Origin: CAWIVH01 sp963839475
Lineage (GTDB): Bacteria; Acidobacteriota; UBA6911
Length of the DNA stretch: 64,000 nt
Direction of reading: 5' to 3'
Assembly (NCBI GenBank): GCA_963839475.1
Contig: CAWIVH010000001.1
Location: forward strand, 496,001 to 560,000
A program made the position numbers and the translations under genes. This document shows, one piece after another, positions 34,401 through 42,368 of this stretch; the first letter of the stretch is position 1; each line of letters starts with the position of its first letter. The notes below the pieces were generated by a model, which saw only the letters and a list, made by a program, of their open reading frames with translations, did no database searches and was not told the DNA's origin.

Positions 34401-36812
34401 ATGCCGAAGATTCAAGGGCTCTTCTTTCTCGGCATTCTCAGCGCGGCTGTTTTCACCTCAAACGCCAGTTCCCCACAGGAAAGATTGGATGCCTGGAGGA
34501 TCCTGGGACCGGGCGGAGGCGGAACGACAATTCATCCCGCCATCAGTCCGCATGATCCGAAAACGGTGGTTGAAGCCTGCGATATGACCGGGGCCTATAT
34601 CACCCATAATGGCGGCGAATCATGGCGCATGTTCAACCTGGGCACCGTTGTTTCCGCCTTCGCCTTCGATCCCAGGGATCCCCTGGTGATCTACGCCGCC
34701 GCCTCGGCACTTTTTCGCAGCGCAGACGGTGGCCGCACCTGGCGGATGCTTTGGCCGGACCCTTCGCGGAGGACAAAAAGGAACGGTTGGGGCGACCACG
34801 CTGAAACCATCTACACCACCGAAGACCTGTCCTACCCGAGCGGCCAGGATGTCCAGATTCATGCTATTGCCGTCGACGACATCGACCCCGCCTGCCTCTA
34901 CATGGCAATTCAAGCGAGGAAGTCCGGCCCCCCGGGGACCAGTGCGCCGGAAAAAACGTCTCTGCTGACTTCGCCGGATCGCGGGCGTACCTGGTCGCGC
35001 TTGAATGAATTCTCCGCGGAGCGGATCTTCGCCATCTGGGCTGAAGGGAGCGGAGAGCGGACGGTTCGGGCCCTGGGCGAATCCGGAGTCCATGAGGTTC
35101 GCGGCTCGTCCTCGCGATTGCTGAGCAGCCCTCCCGCAATAAGATTCCAGTCAGGAAGCGTGGGGCATGAGCCCGGCGCAACGACTTCCATTATCTATGC
35201 CACGGCACAGTTGGAGAAATCCGGGGACAGCCTGAGCGGCGGAATTTTTGTTTCGACCGATTCGGGAGGCACCTGGCGCAATGCAAACGGGGGGCTGACT
35301 GATGAAATAACAGGTTCGGTCACGGGTGAATCATGGGGCCCAGCCAGGCGGGCCCGGCCGCATCTGGGGCCCATCGCCGCTTCTGCCGGTCATGGTCTCT
35401 CCGCATACGTGGGTCTGCGCGGAATTCGTTCGAAGGACGGCGACGGGAAGCCCTATAACGGAGTGGCAAGAACCGTGGATGGCGGCCGCACCTGGACGGT
35501 GGTTCACCGGGAATCGGATCGTCCCGCCGCGAATTTCAGCGCTTCATGGATTGAATCCCGCACCCTGGAAGATGGTTACTCGGTCTGGCTGGACGCGCCC
35601 TATGATCTGGCGGCCGCGCCGGCGGATCCGAAGATCTGCTACGTCACGGACCTCTTTCGCACCTACCGAACCCTGGATGCAGGTGCGACCTGGAGACAGG
35701 TGAATTCGTCGCCGACCGGCACAGAGGGGTGGAAAAGCCGCGGCCTCGATGTCACCACTCACTACGGCCTCCTGTGGGACCCCTTTAATCCTGAGCGGAT
35801 GTTTGTCGCCAGCACCGACATCGGCCTCTTCCGTAGCGAGGATTCCGGTCAGAGCTGGATCGGATCGAGCACGGGAGTTCCGCGATCCTGGAGGAACACC
35901 ACCTATTGGGTGGTGCTGGACCTCGAGGTCAAAGATCTGATGTGGGGCGCATTCAGCGGGACCCACGACCTTCCGCGCCCGAAAATGTTCCGGAGGACTG
36001 ATCCGGCCACCTTCCGCGGCGGCGTCGCCGTCTCGGTTGATGGTGGCAGGAATTGGACTCCATCTAACAGTGGCATGCCCGAGTCGGCCGTCACGCATAT
36101 ACTTCTGGATCCCCGCAGCCCCAAAGGCCAACGCACGCTTTATGCCGCTGCCTTCGGAAGAGGCGTCTACAAATCGACGGATAACGGCAGGAGCTGGAGT
36201 CTCAAAAACAGAGGATTGGCTCCTGATCCGCGGCAGCAGCCGTTCGCGTGGCGGCTGTCGCAGGATCCCGAGGGCATTCTTTACCTCGTGATCGCACGCC
36301 GCAGCGAGCGGGGGCGAATCGGCGATGCGGACGATGGTGCGATTTACAGATCGACCGATGGCGCCGAGCAATGGACACCCCTGCCGCTGCCCAATGGCAC
36401 TAACGGTCCGACATCGATCACGGTGGATTTGAAAAACTCAAAACGCTTGTATCTTTCAGCTTGGGGCCTGGCGTCGCCCGGCGGGGATACAGGCGGAGGG
36501 ATATTCATAAGCAACGATTCCGGCCAGACCTGGGCTCCGGTGCTGCGCCAAGCCCAGCACGTCTATGATGTGACCATTGATCCGCGTAAGCCCGACACCA
36601 TGTATGCCTGCGGTTTCGACCAGGGCGTTTATCGCTCCGACGACCGGGGGACTACCTGGCGGCGGCTCCGGGGATATAACTTCAAGTGGGGGCATCGTGT
36701 TATTCCGGATCCGGCGGATGCCAGCCGGATCTACATTGTCACCTACGGCGGAGGCGTCTGGCTGGGCCCCGCAGCCGGCGATCCGGCTTCAGCCGAGGAT
36801 GTGGTGAATTGA
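34401..36812 (+). CDS. Secreted 12-Asp-box BNR/sortilin-like propeller protein 2
   Basis: The protein has 803 residues; AGGAGG is 7 bases before the ATG at 34401. A signal peptide (LFFLGILSAAVFTSNAS) precedes DAWRILGPGGGG. Again twelve Asp-box loops occur (THNGGESW, SADGGRTW, SEDSGQSW, STDNGRSW, SDDRGTTW and others), and the ends YNFKWGHRVIPDPADA and GGVWLGPA match protein 1. The two are clear paralogs of almost equal length. The first third differs most, around a GQDVQIHAIAVDDI segment, suggesting different ligands. Its position after repeat F suggests it may have its own promoter. Enzyme activity is possible (GH74-like) but unproven. Confidence 0.85.
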   Translation: MPKIQGLFFLGILSAAVFTSNASSPQERLDAWRILGPGGGGTTIHPAISPHDPKTVVEACDMTGAYITHNGGESWRMFNLGTVVSAFAFDPRDPLVIYAAASALFRSADGGRTWRMLWPDPSRRTKRNGWGDHAETIYTTEDLSYPSGQDVQIHAIAVDDIDPACLYMAIQARKSGPPGTSAPEKTSLLTSPDRGRTWSRLNEFSAERIFAIWAEGSGERTVRALGESGVHEVRGSSSRLLSSPPAIRFQSGSVGHEPGATTSIIYATAQLEKSGDSLSGGIFVSTDSGGTWRNANGGLTDEITGSVTGESWGPARRARPHLGPIAASAGHGLSAYVGLRGIRSKDGDGKPYNGVARTVDGGRTWTVVHRESDRPAANFSASWIESRTLEDGYSVWLDAPYDLAAAPADPKICYVTDLFRTYRTLDAGATWRQVNSSPTGTEGWKSRGLDVTTHYGLLWDPFNPERMFVASTDIGLFRSEDSGQSWIGSSTGVPRSWRNTTYWVVLDLEVKDLMWGAFSGTHDLPRPKMFRRTDPATFRGGVAVSVDGGRNWTPSNSGMPESAVTHILLDPRSPKGQRTLYAAAFGRGVYKSTDNGRSWSLKNRGLAPDPRQQPFAWRLSQDPEGILYLVIARRSERGRIGDADDGAIYRSTDGAEQWTPLPLPNGTNGPTSITVDLKNSKRLYLSAWGLASPGGDTGGGIFISNDSGQTWAPVLRQAQHVYDVTIDPRKPDTMYACGFDQGVYRSDDRGTTWRRLRGYNFKWGHRVIPDPADASRIYIVTYGGGVWLGPAAGDPASAEDVVN

Positions 36813-36902
36813 TCGACTCAAGGCCCCATTCGAATCATGCCGTGCCTCTCAGATTCGTATCATATGGGGCGGAATTTCGCCAACTCAGAAAAGGAGCAGG
36901 GA

Positions 36903-38921
36903 ATGCGCATTGTCCTCATTTGTTTATGGACCGCGGTTGTGTTCCTTCAAGGCCCGGGTGCCCGAGCGCAAGACCCATTTACTGTGCGTCGCGACACACC
37001 CGCTCCCGGACCCCGGATTACGGCATATCTGCAATATCAACTGAATCAAGCCTGGATACTCGACGAAGCACGAGCAGCGCGCCTGGCTGGCATCCGCAGC
37101 GAATCGGATATGGCTCGCTACCAGACGGAACTTCGCCAAAAATTGCTGAGCATGATCGGCGATCTGCCTTCCGTCAAATCTCCCCTCAACGCGCGAATCA
37201 CCGGAACCGTCCAGATGGCTGGCTATCATATAGAAAAGCTCATCTTCGAAAGCCTGCCCGGATATCATGTCACCGCTCTCCTCTATGTCCCTGATGCCCC
37301 GGCGTCGCGCAAACCGGCGGTCCTTGTTCCCTGCGGTCATTCACAGAATGGGAAGATTCTTTACCAATACATCTGCCACAGGCTTGCCCGTCTCGGCTAT
37401 GTCGCGCTGTGCTGGGACCCCGTGGGGCAGGGAGAAAGAAGCCAGTTCTGGGATGCCGGCAAAAAACAAAGCCGCTACAACCTGGTTTGCGGGGAACACG
37501 CCGTTCTGGGAAACCTGGCCTATCTCGCCGGGGCGAACCTGGCGCGCTGGGAAATCTGGGACGGGATGCGCGCGCTCGACTACCTCCTTACACGCCCTGA
37601 GGTCGACCCGGCGCGCATTTCGATCACCGGTACAAGCGGCGGTGGTTTCCAAGCGGCCCACATCGGGGCGATCGATACGAGGATAGGGGTTGTGGCGCCT
37701 TCCTGCTACATAACCTCCTTGCCGATGAGGATGGGCAACCGCATCTTCAAAGACCCCGACAGCGATCCCGAGCAGGACCTACACGGGATGGTGTCGGCCG
37801 GCGTCGACCACGCGGGACTGCTCGCAATGGTTTACCCGCGTCCGGGCTTTGTCGCAGCGGCTGTGGAGGACTATTTCCCCATCGAAGGGGTTCGCAAAAC
37901 CTTCCGTGAGATTGCGGCGCTCTACGGCAGGCTGGGGCACCCCGACCGCATCGCGAAGGCCGAAGGTTATCATGGGCATCAGTACTCCCCGGAAAACCTC
38001 AAGGCTGCGTTCAACTTCTTGAACCGCTTCAACGGGCTGGCGCCCATCGAAACGTTGCCGGTGGATGAAAAATTGCCGGATGCGCAGCTCTTGTGTACTC
38101 AGTCTGGCCAGGTAAGAATCGATTTTCCCGGCGGGAAATCGCTGCCGGACCTTATCGGTGAATATTATCTCGATCACAAGGATAGAAAGACAGCAACCCT
38201 GCCCGAGATGTACCGCAGCACCGGGTATCCCGGAATTGACCGGTGGACCACGGAGACCTTCAAGGGATTTGCGCCGGAGAACCAAATCTCCTGGGAGCAG
38301 AGGGGCAATTCCCAACTCGACGGCGCCATCGTCGACCGCTACCTTTTGCACCACAGCGGAGTGCTCTCGCTCCCGCTCCTTCACATCCGGCGCCCCGGAA
38401 CACCGAGTGCAAAAACACTCCTGTGGTTTTCCCTGGAAGGAAAAGTTGCCGCTTCGACCTGGCCCGAGGTGCTGAAATTCGTCGAGAATGGTTACCAGGT
38501 TTTATCGTTTGATTTCCGCGGACTCGGGGAAGACCTGATGCGTTATTCCACGACTTCCGTCGACGAAGCCCGCCTGCCGAAGAATGGAATGGGTCGGCCG
38601 GATTACAATCCTCTCAACAGTGTGGTGGCAAACTATGCCTACAACGCACTTTTGAACGGGCGGCCCTATTTTCTCCAAATGATCGAGGACGCGGAAATTG
38701 TCGTCCGTTTCGCGCGGCAAAAATTCGGGGCCGGTGATGTGCAAGTAGTCGGACATGCCGGTGCGGCGGTTTTGGGTCATGCTATCGCTGCGGCAATTCC
38801 ACGGGTCCAGGAGTTGCAGGGTCGGGTGGTGCAGAAGTATCCGTGGGCGGAGATTGTGGAACAAAAACAGGAACTCTGGCCGATCCTATTCCTGATGCCC
38901 GACGGCGCCTACATCCGCTGA
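36903..38921 (+). CDS. Secreted alpha/beta hydrolase (acetyl xylan esterase-like)
   Basis: The protein has 672 residues; AAGGAG lies 6 bases before the ATG. A signal peptide (IVLICLWTAVVFLQGPGARA) is followed by two hydrolase-fold halves. The first holds PAVLVPCGHSQNGK, then GTSGGG with a likely nucleophile Ser245. The second half (from about 500) has LLWFSLEGKVAAS and FDFRGLGED, so it may be a second, degenerate fold or a cap. Related secreted esterases deacetylate xylan or cleave glucuronoyl esters. With a neighbouring BNR pair and GH116 glycosidase, plant or microbial glycan breakdown is a fair inference. Product otherwise unassigned. Confidence 0.78.
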   Translation: MRIVLICLWTAVVFLQGPGARAQDPFTVRRDTPAPGPRITAYLQYQLNQAWILDEARAARLAGIRSESDMARYQTELRQKLLSMIGDLPSVKSPLNARITGTVQMAGYHIEKLIFESLPGYHVTALLYVPDAPASRKPAVLVPCGHSQNGKILYQYICHRLARLGYVALCWDPVGQGERSQFWDAGKKQSRYNLVCGEHAVLGNLAYLAGANLARWEIWDGMRALDYLLTRPEVDPARISITGTSGGGFQAAHIGAIDTRIGVVAPSCYITSLPMRMGNRIFKDPDSDPEQDLHGMVSAGVDHAGLLAMVYPRPGFVAAAVEDYFPIEGVRKTFREIAALYGRLGHPDRIAKAEGYHGHQYSPENLKAAFNFLNRFNGLAPIETLPVDEKLPDAQLLCTQSGQVRIDFPGGKSLPDLIGEYYLDHKDRKTATLPEMYRSTGYPGIDRWTTETFKGFAPENQISWEQRGNSQLDGAIVDRYLLHHSGVLSLPLLHIRRPGTPSAKTLLWFSLEGKVAASTWPEVLKFVENGYQVLSFDFRGLGEDLMRYSTTSVDEARLPKNGMGRPDYNPLNSVVANYAYNALLNGRPYFLQMIEDAEIVVRFARQKFGAGDVQVVGHAGAAVLGHAIAAAIPRVQELQGRVVQKYPWAEIVEQKQELWPILFLMPDGAYIR

Positions 38922-38924
38922 GAA

Positions 38925-39001
38925 CTTGAACCACGAAGGCCGCGAAGACAGCAATAATTAATAAATAACTTCGCGGTCTTGGCGACCTTCGCGGTTCGAT
39001 T
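38925..39001. repeat. Dispersed hairpin repeat, copy G
   Basis: The left arm is ACTTGAACCACGAAGGCCGCG and the right arm ends CCTTCGCGGTTCGATT, around an AT-rich loop. Located in a gap between convergent genes. Confidence 0.9.
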
Positions 39002-39075
39002 GGCTTTGCGTCTCTACCGAAAATGGACGATTCCGGCCGTGCGCAAGTCCAAGTTTCTGTTCTCAATCAACCACG
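39002..39075. repeat. Extended homology tail of repeat G, shared with copy A
   Basis: The region after the hairpin matches 676-750 over its length, including GTTTCT, TTCTCAAT and AACCACG. It ends 10 bp before the stop of the leftward gene. Confidence 0.7.
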
Positions 39076-39085
39076 AGTTGGACCG

Positions 39086-39556
39086 CTACTGCTTTTCCAG
39101 CACAGTCTTCACGTCACCTTCCCCCTGGGGGGCGCTGAAATGGCGCTGGATGGTGAGCGTTTTGCCATCCTCAGACAGACTCCATTTCTCAGAAATGGTC
39201 ACCGCGTTTCCCTGAAAATCCATCTTGGATTCAACAGTCAGGGTATCGCCATCCCATTTCAAGGTGCTGCGCCGGTCCATTTCACGGAATTTATTGACGC
39301 ATTCCTTTCCATCCGTTGTGTACTTGGAATCGCTCGTAAACTCACCCTGTTCGCCAACCTGAGTGGTGACAACGCGCAGGTCCGGGTCACTGTGGGTTAT
39401 TTTCATAATATTGCTGCTGGGCACGGGCATCATTCCATAATCGCTTTTGCCCGAGTTCATTTTCCACTCGCCGCTGAAATTGGGCTTCGCCAATACGACC
39501 GTCGAACTCAAAAGCATCATGAGCACTGCAACTGCATAAATCCTTCCTGTTCTCAT
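39086..39556 (-). CDS. Small secreted protein, lipocalin-like
   Basis: The protein has 156 residues. AGGAG lies 8 bases before an ATG at 39556; another ATG at 39562 is too close. A signal peptide (GRIYAVAVLMMLLSSTVVLA) is followed by KPNFSGEWKMNSGKSDYG. That is the SGTW-like start of a calycin/lipocalin-type barrel common in Acidobacteriota. Alternating strands such as TLKWDGDTLTVES and KTLTIQRHFSA support it. No cysteine pair or active residues. It is a single gene convergent with the esterase gene. Confidence 0.75.
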   Translation of the reverse strand: MRTGRIYAVAVLMMLLSSTVVLAKPNFSGEWKMNSGKSDYGMMPVPSSNIMKITHSDPDLRVVTTQVGEQGEFTSDSKYTTDGKECVNKFREMDRRSTLKWDGDTLTVESKMDFQGNAVTISEKWSLSEDGKTLTIQRHFSAPQGEGDVKTVLEKQ

Positions 39557-39714
39557 CTTCATCTCTCCTAAAGCAATCGGCCTGCGGGCGAGTATATAGG
39601 AAAAAGCAGCCTCAGGCACTCAGGATCGGCTGCAGAATCGCCAGGATGCTTGCGTCCACTGTTCCCTTCGTGGCTAAATCAAGCCTTGACGATGCCAAGG
39701 GGGAGGATTCGACA

Positions 39715-42264
39715 ATGAAGAAGACAGGCTTGCCTCGACGAAAATTCTTCCAGCTATCCGCGGTCGGAATGGGCGCGGCGGGCACCAGCCATGCTGCAGA
39801 ACAGACCAGGATTTCCGCGCCGGCAAGAAAAAGGGCGCCCGAAAACCCGGACCGCTACAACTCCGCGCACCAGGGAGAACGGCTGAACCGCATTGCCTTC
39901 CCGATGGGCGGCATCGGCGCCGGAATGATTTGCCTCGAAGGAACCGGCGCGCTCTCGCATTTTTCCCTTCGTCACAAGCCAGAGGTTTTTAATGAACCCT
40001 GTGTGTTCGCCGGGGTCGGCGTAAAAGGGAGACCGGAAGCCGCCCGCGTGCTGGAAGGCCCGGTGCCGGGCTGGAAATTATTCGGCACACCCGGCAGCGG
40101 CAACGGCGCAAGCGGCGCATCCTACGGGCTTCCTCGGTTCACCGGAGTCTCTTTCAAGGCGCGATTCCCCTTTGCCACCGTGTCCTTGAAAGATGCGGGC
40201 AATCCGCTCGAAGTGGCAGTCACCGGCTGGAGCCCGTTTGAACCGGGCGACGCCGACAACTCCAGCCTCCCGGTTGCCGGCCTCGAATATCGCTTTACCA
40301 ACACCAGCGCAGAACCGGTCGAGGCGGTATTCTCATTCAACGCCAAGAACTTCATGGCCTTCGGGAAAAATGAACAGGGAGTACGTTCCACCCCAGGAGG
40401 TTTTGTGCTTTGGTGCGGTGGGTCGAAGGACAAGCCGTGGGAAGCCGGCTCCTTTTCGGCGACCGTATCTGACCCTGAGGCAAAGACAAACGTTGCGTGG
40501 TTCCGTGGCGGCTGGTGGGATGCGCTGACGCTGGCCTGGAAAGACGTGGTCGAGGCTGCCTGCTACGAACGGCCCGCCGTGGCCGAAGGCCAGCCCTCCC
40601 CGGGCGCATCGGTCTTCGTTCCGTTCCGGCTCGCCCCGCGCGAATCAAAAACCATCGCCCTCAGGTTGGCCTGGTTCGTGGGAACAACGAATCAGAAATA
40701 TGGCAAGGACGCGGCGGCGGATGACTTCAAAATTGTCGGCCAAACCTACTATCAGGCCTGGTACGCCGCAAAATTCGGCAGCCTGGATGCGGTCAACGAC
40801 TACTGGCGGGAAAGCTATTCTAAATTACGGGAAAGTTCGAAGCGCTTCAGCGATTGCCTTTATGATAACACCCTCCCGTCTGAAGTCACCGAAGCGGTGG
40901 CCGCAAATCTGACTATCTTAAAATCACCAACCGTTTTGCGCCAGGCTGACGGACGGCTGTGGAGCTGGGAAGGGTGCAGCGACAACTCGGGTTGCTGCTC
41001 TGGCTCCTGCACCCACGTATGGAACTACGCGCAGGCAGTCCCCCATATCTTCCCAAGCCTGGAGCGCAGCCTTCGGGAAACCGAGTTCGGCCCCTCGCAG
41101 AACGACGCGGGACACCAGCAGTTCCGCAGCGCCCTGCCGATCCGCCCCGTGGGACACGACTTTCACGCGGCGGCCGACGGACAGCTGGGCGGCATTATGA
41201 AGGCATACCGCGAGTGGAGGATCAGCGGCGACACGGAATGGCTCCGTCGCCTCTGGCCTCGGGTCAGAAAGAGCCTCGATTACTGCATCGAAACCTGGGA
41301 TCCTTCGCACAAGGGAGTTATGGAAGAACCTCACCACAATACCTACGACATCGAATTCTGGGGGCCGGACGGGATGTGCTCCAGTTTCTACCTTGGCGCC
41401 CTTGTTGCTGCCTCCCTAATGGGCAAGGCGCTGGGCGAGGATGTGGCGCTTTACTCCGAAATTTTCAAGCGCGGCAGTCAAGCTGTCGAAACAGAGCTGT
41501 TCAACGGCGAGTACTTTATACAAAAAATCGAATGGAAAAATCTGCGCGCCAAAAATCCGCTCGAAACCAAAAGCATGGTCGGGGATTATTCTCCGGAAGC
41601 GATCGCAATCCTGGAGAAGGAGGGCCCAAAATACCAGTACGGGACGGGATGTCTTTCCGACGGTGTTCTCGGCTCATGGATGGCGGCGGTATGCGGCGTC
41701 GGCCAGGTGCTCGATTCCGCAAAGGTAGCAAGCCACCTCCGTTCGGTTCACCGGTACAACCTCAGGAAAGATCTTTCGACTCATGCCAATCCACAGCGCC
41801 CGTCATACGCCTGCGGCGCCGAGGGGGGCTTGTTATTGTGCTCGTGGCCGAAGGGAGGCAAGCTGACGCTGCCCTTCGTATATTCGGACGAAGTCTGGAC
41901 CGGCATCGAATACCAGGTGGCCTCTCATCTGATAATGATGGGGCTCGTGGAACAGGGTCTGGAGATCGTTCGCATCTGCCGTGACCGCTATGACGGCCGC
42001 GTGCGCAACCCGTTCAACGAATACGAATGCGGTCACTGGTATGCGCGGGCAATGTCTTCATACGCGCTACTTCAAGCCCTCAGCGGGGCACGGTACGATG
42101 CGGTAGAAAAGGTTCTCTACCTCAGCCCGCGCATTAAAGGCGACTTCCGCTGTTTTCTGTCGACCGCAACCGGGTATGGCATCGTCGGAATGCGCGGAGG
42201 CAAGCCTTTCTTCGATGTGCGCGCCGGTAAGGTGGAAGTGCGTGAGATCAAGCTTTCGGTCTAG
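39715..42264 (+). CDS. Tat-exported GH116 family glycosidase (glucosylceramidase/beta-glucosidase type)
   Basis: The protein has 849 residues; GGGAGG lies 8 bases before the ATG at 39715. A twin-arginine leader (PRRKFFQLSAVGMGAAG) directs export. The N-terminal beta-sandwich includes RIAFPMGGIGAGMICLEG and WNPF-like GWSPFEPGD. The C-terminal alpha/alpha barrel has CSGSCTHVWNYAQAVPH, HHNTYDIEFWGPDG and GVLGSWMAAV. This is the GH116 (GBA2-like) arrangement. The family cleaves beta-glucosyl or xylosyl bonds with retention, by Glu and Asp. A ceramidase-like gene elsewhere in the window (7907) makes sphingolipid turnover conceivable but far from shown. Confidence 0.87.
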   Translation: MKKTGLPRRKFFQLSAVGMGAAGTSHAAEQTRISAPARKRAPENPDRYNSAHQGERLNRIAFPMGGIGAGMICLEGTGALSHFSLRHKPEVFNEPCVFAGVGVKGRPEAARVLEGPVPGWKLFGTPGSGNGASGASYGLPRFTGVSFKARFPFATVSLKDAGNPLEVAVTGWSPFEPGDADNSSLPVAGLEYRFTNTSAEPVEAVFSFNAKNFMAFGKNEQGVRSTPGGFVLWCGGSKDKPWEAGSFSATVSDPEAKTNVAWFRGGWWDALTLAWKDVVEAACYERPAVAEGQPSPGASVFVPFRLAPRESKTIALRLAWFVGTTNQKYGKDAAADDFKIVGQTYYQAWYAAKFGSLDAVNDYWRESYSKLRESSKRFSDCLYDNTLPSEVTEAVAANLTILKSPTVLRQADGRLWSWEGCSDNSGCCSGSCTHVWNYAQAVPHIFPSLERSLRETEFGPSQNDAGHQQFRSALPIRPVGHDFHAAADGQLGGIMKAYREWRISGDTEWLRRLWPRVRKSLDYCIETWDPSHKGVMEEPHHNTYDIEFWGPDGMCSSFYLGALVAASLMGKALGEDVALYSEIFKRGSQAVETELFNGEYFIQKIEWKNLRAKNPLETKSMVGDYSPEAIAILEKEGPKYQYGTGCLSDGVLGSWMAAVCGVGQVLDSAKVASHLRSVHRYNLRKDLSTHANPQRPSYACGAEGGLLLCSWPKGGKLTLPFVYSDEVWTGIEYQVASHLIMMGLVEQGLEIVRICRDRYDGRVRNPFNEYECGHWYARAMSSYALLQALSGARYDAVEKVLYLSPRIKGDFRCFLSTATGYGIVGMRGGKPFFDVRAGKVEVREIKLSV

Positions 42265-42368
42265 TCAAAATGGATTGTGGTCAAAGGTTTTCTATCGCCA
42301 AAACTATGGAAGACTTCGCCCGCACTGCATCGCGCAACGCGCGGTCCCATGCGGCAAGGAGGTTGCTT

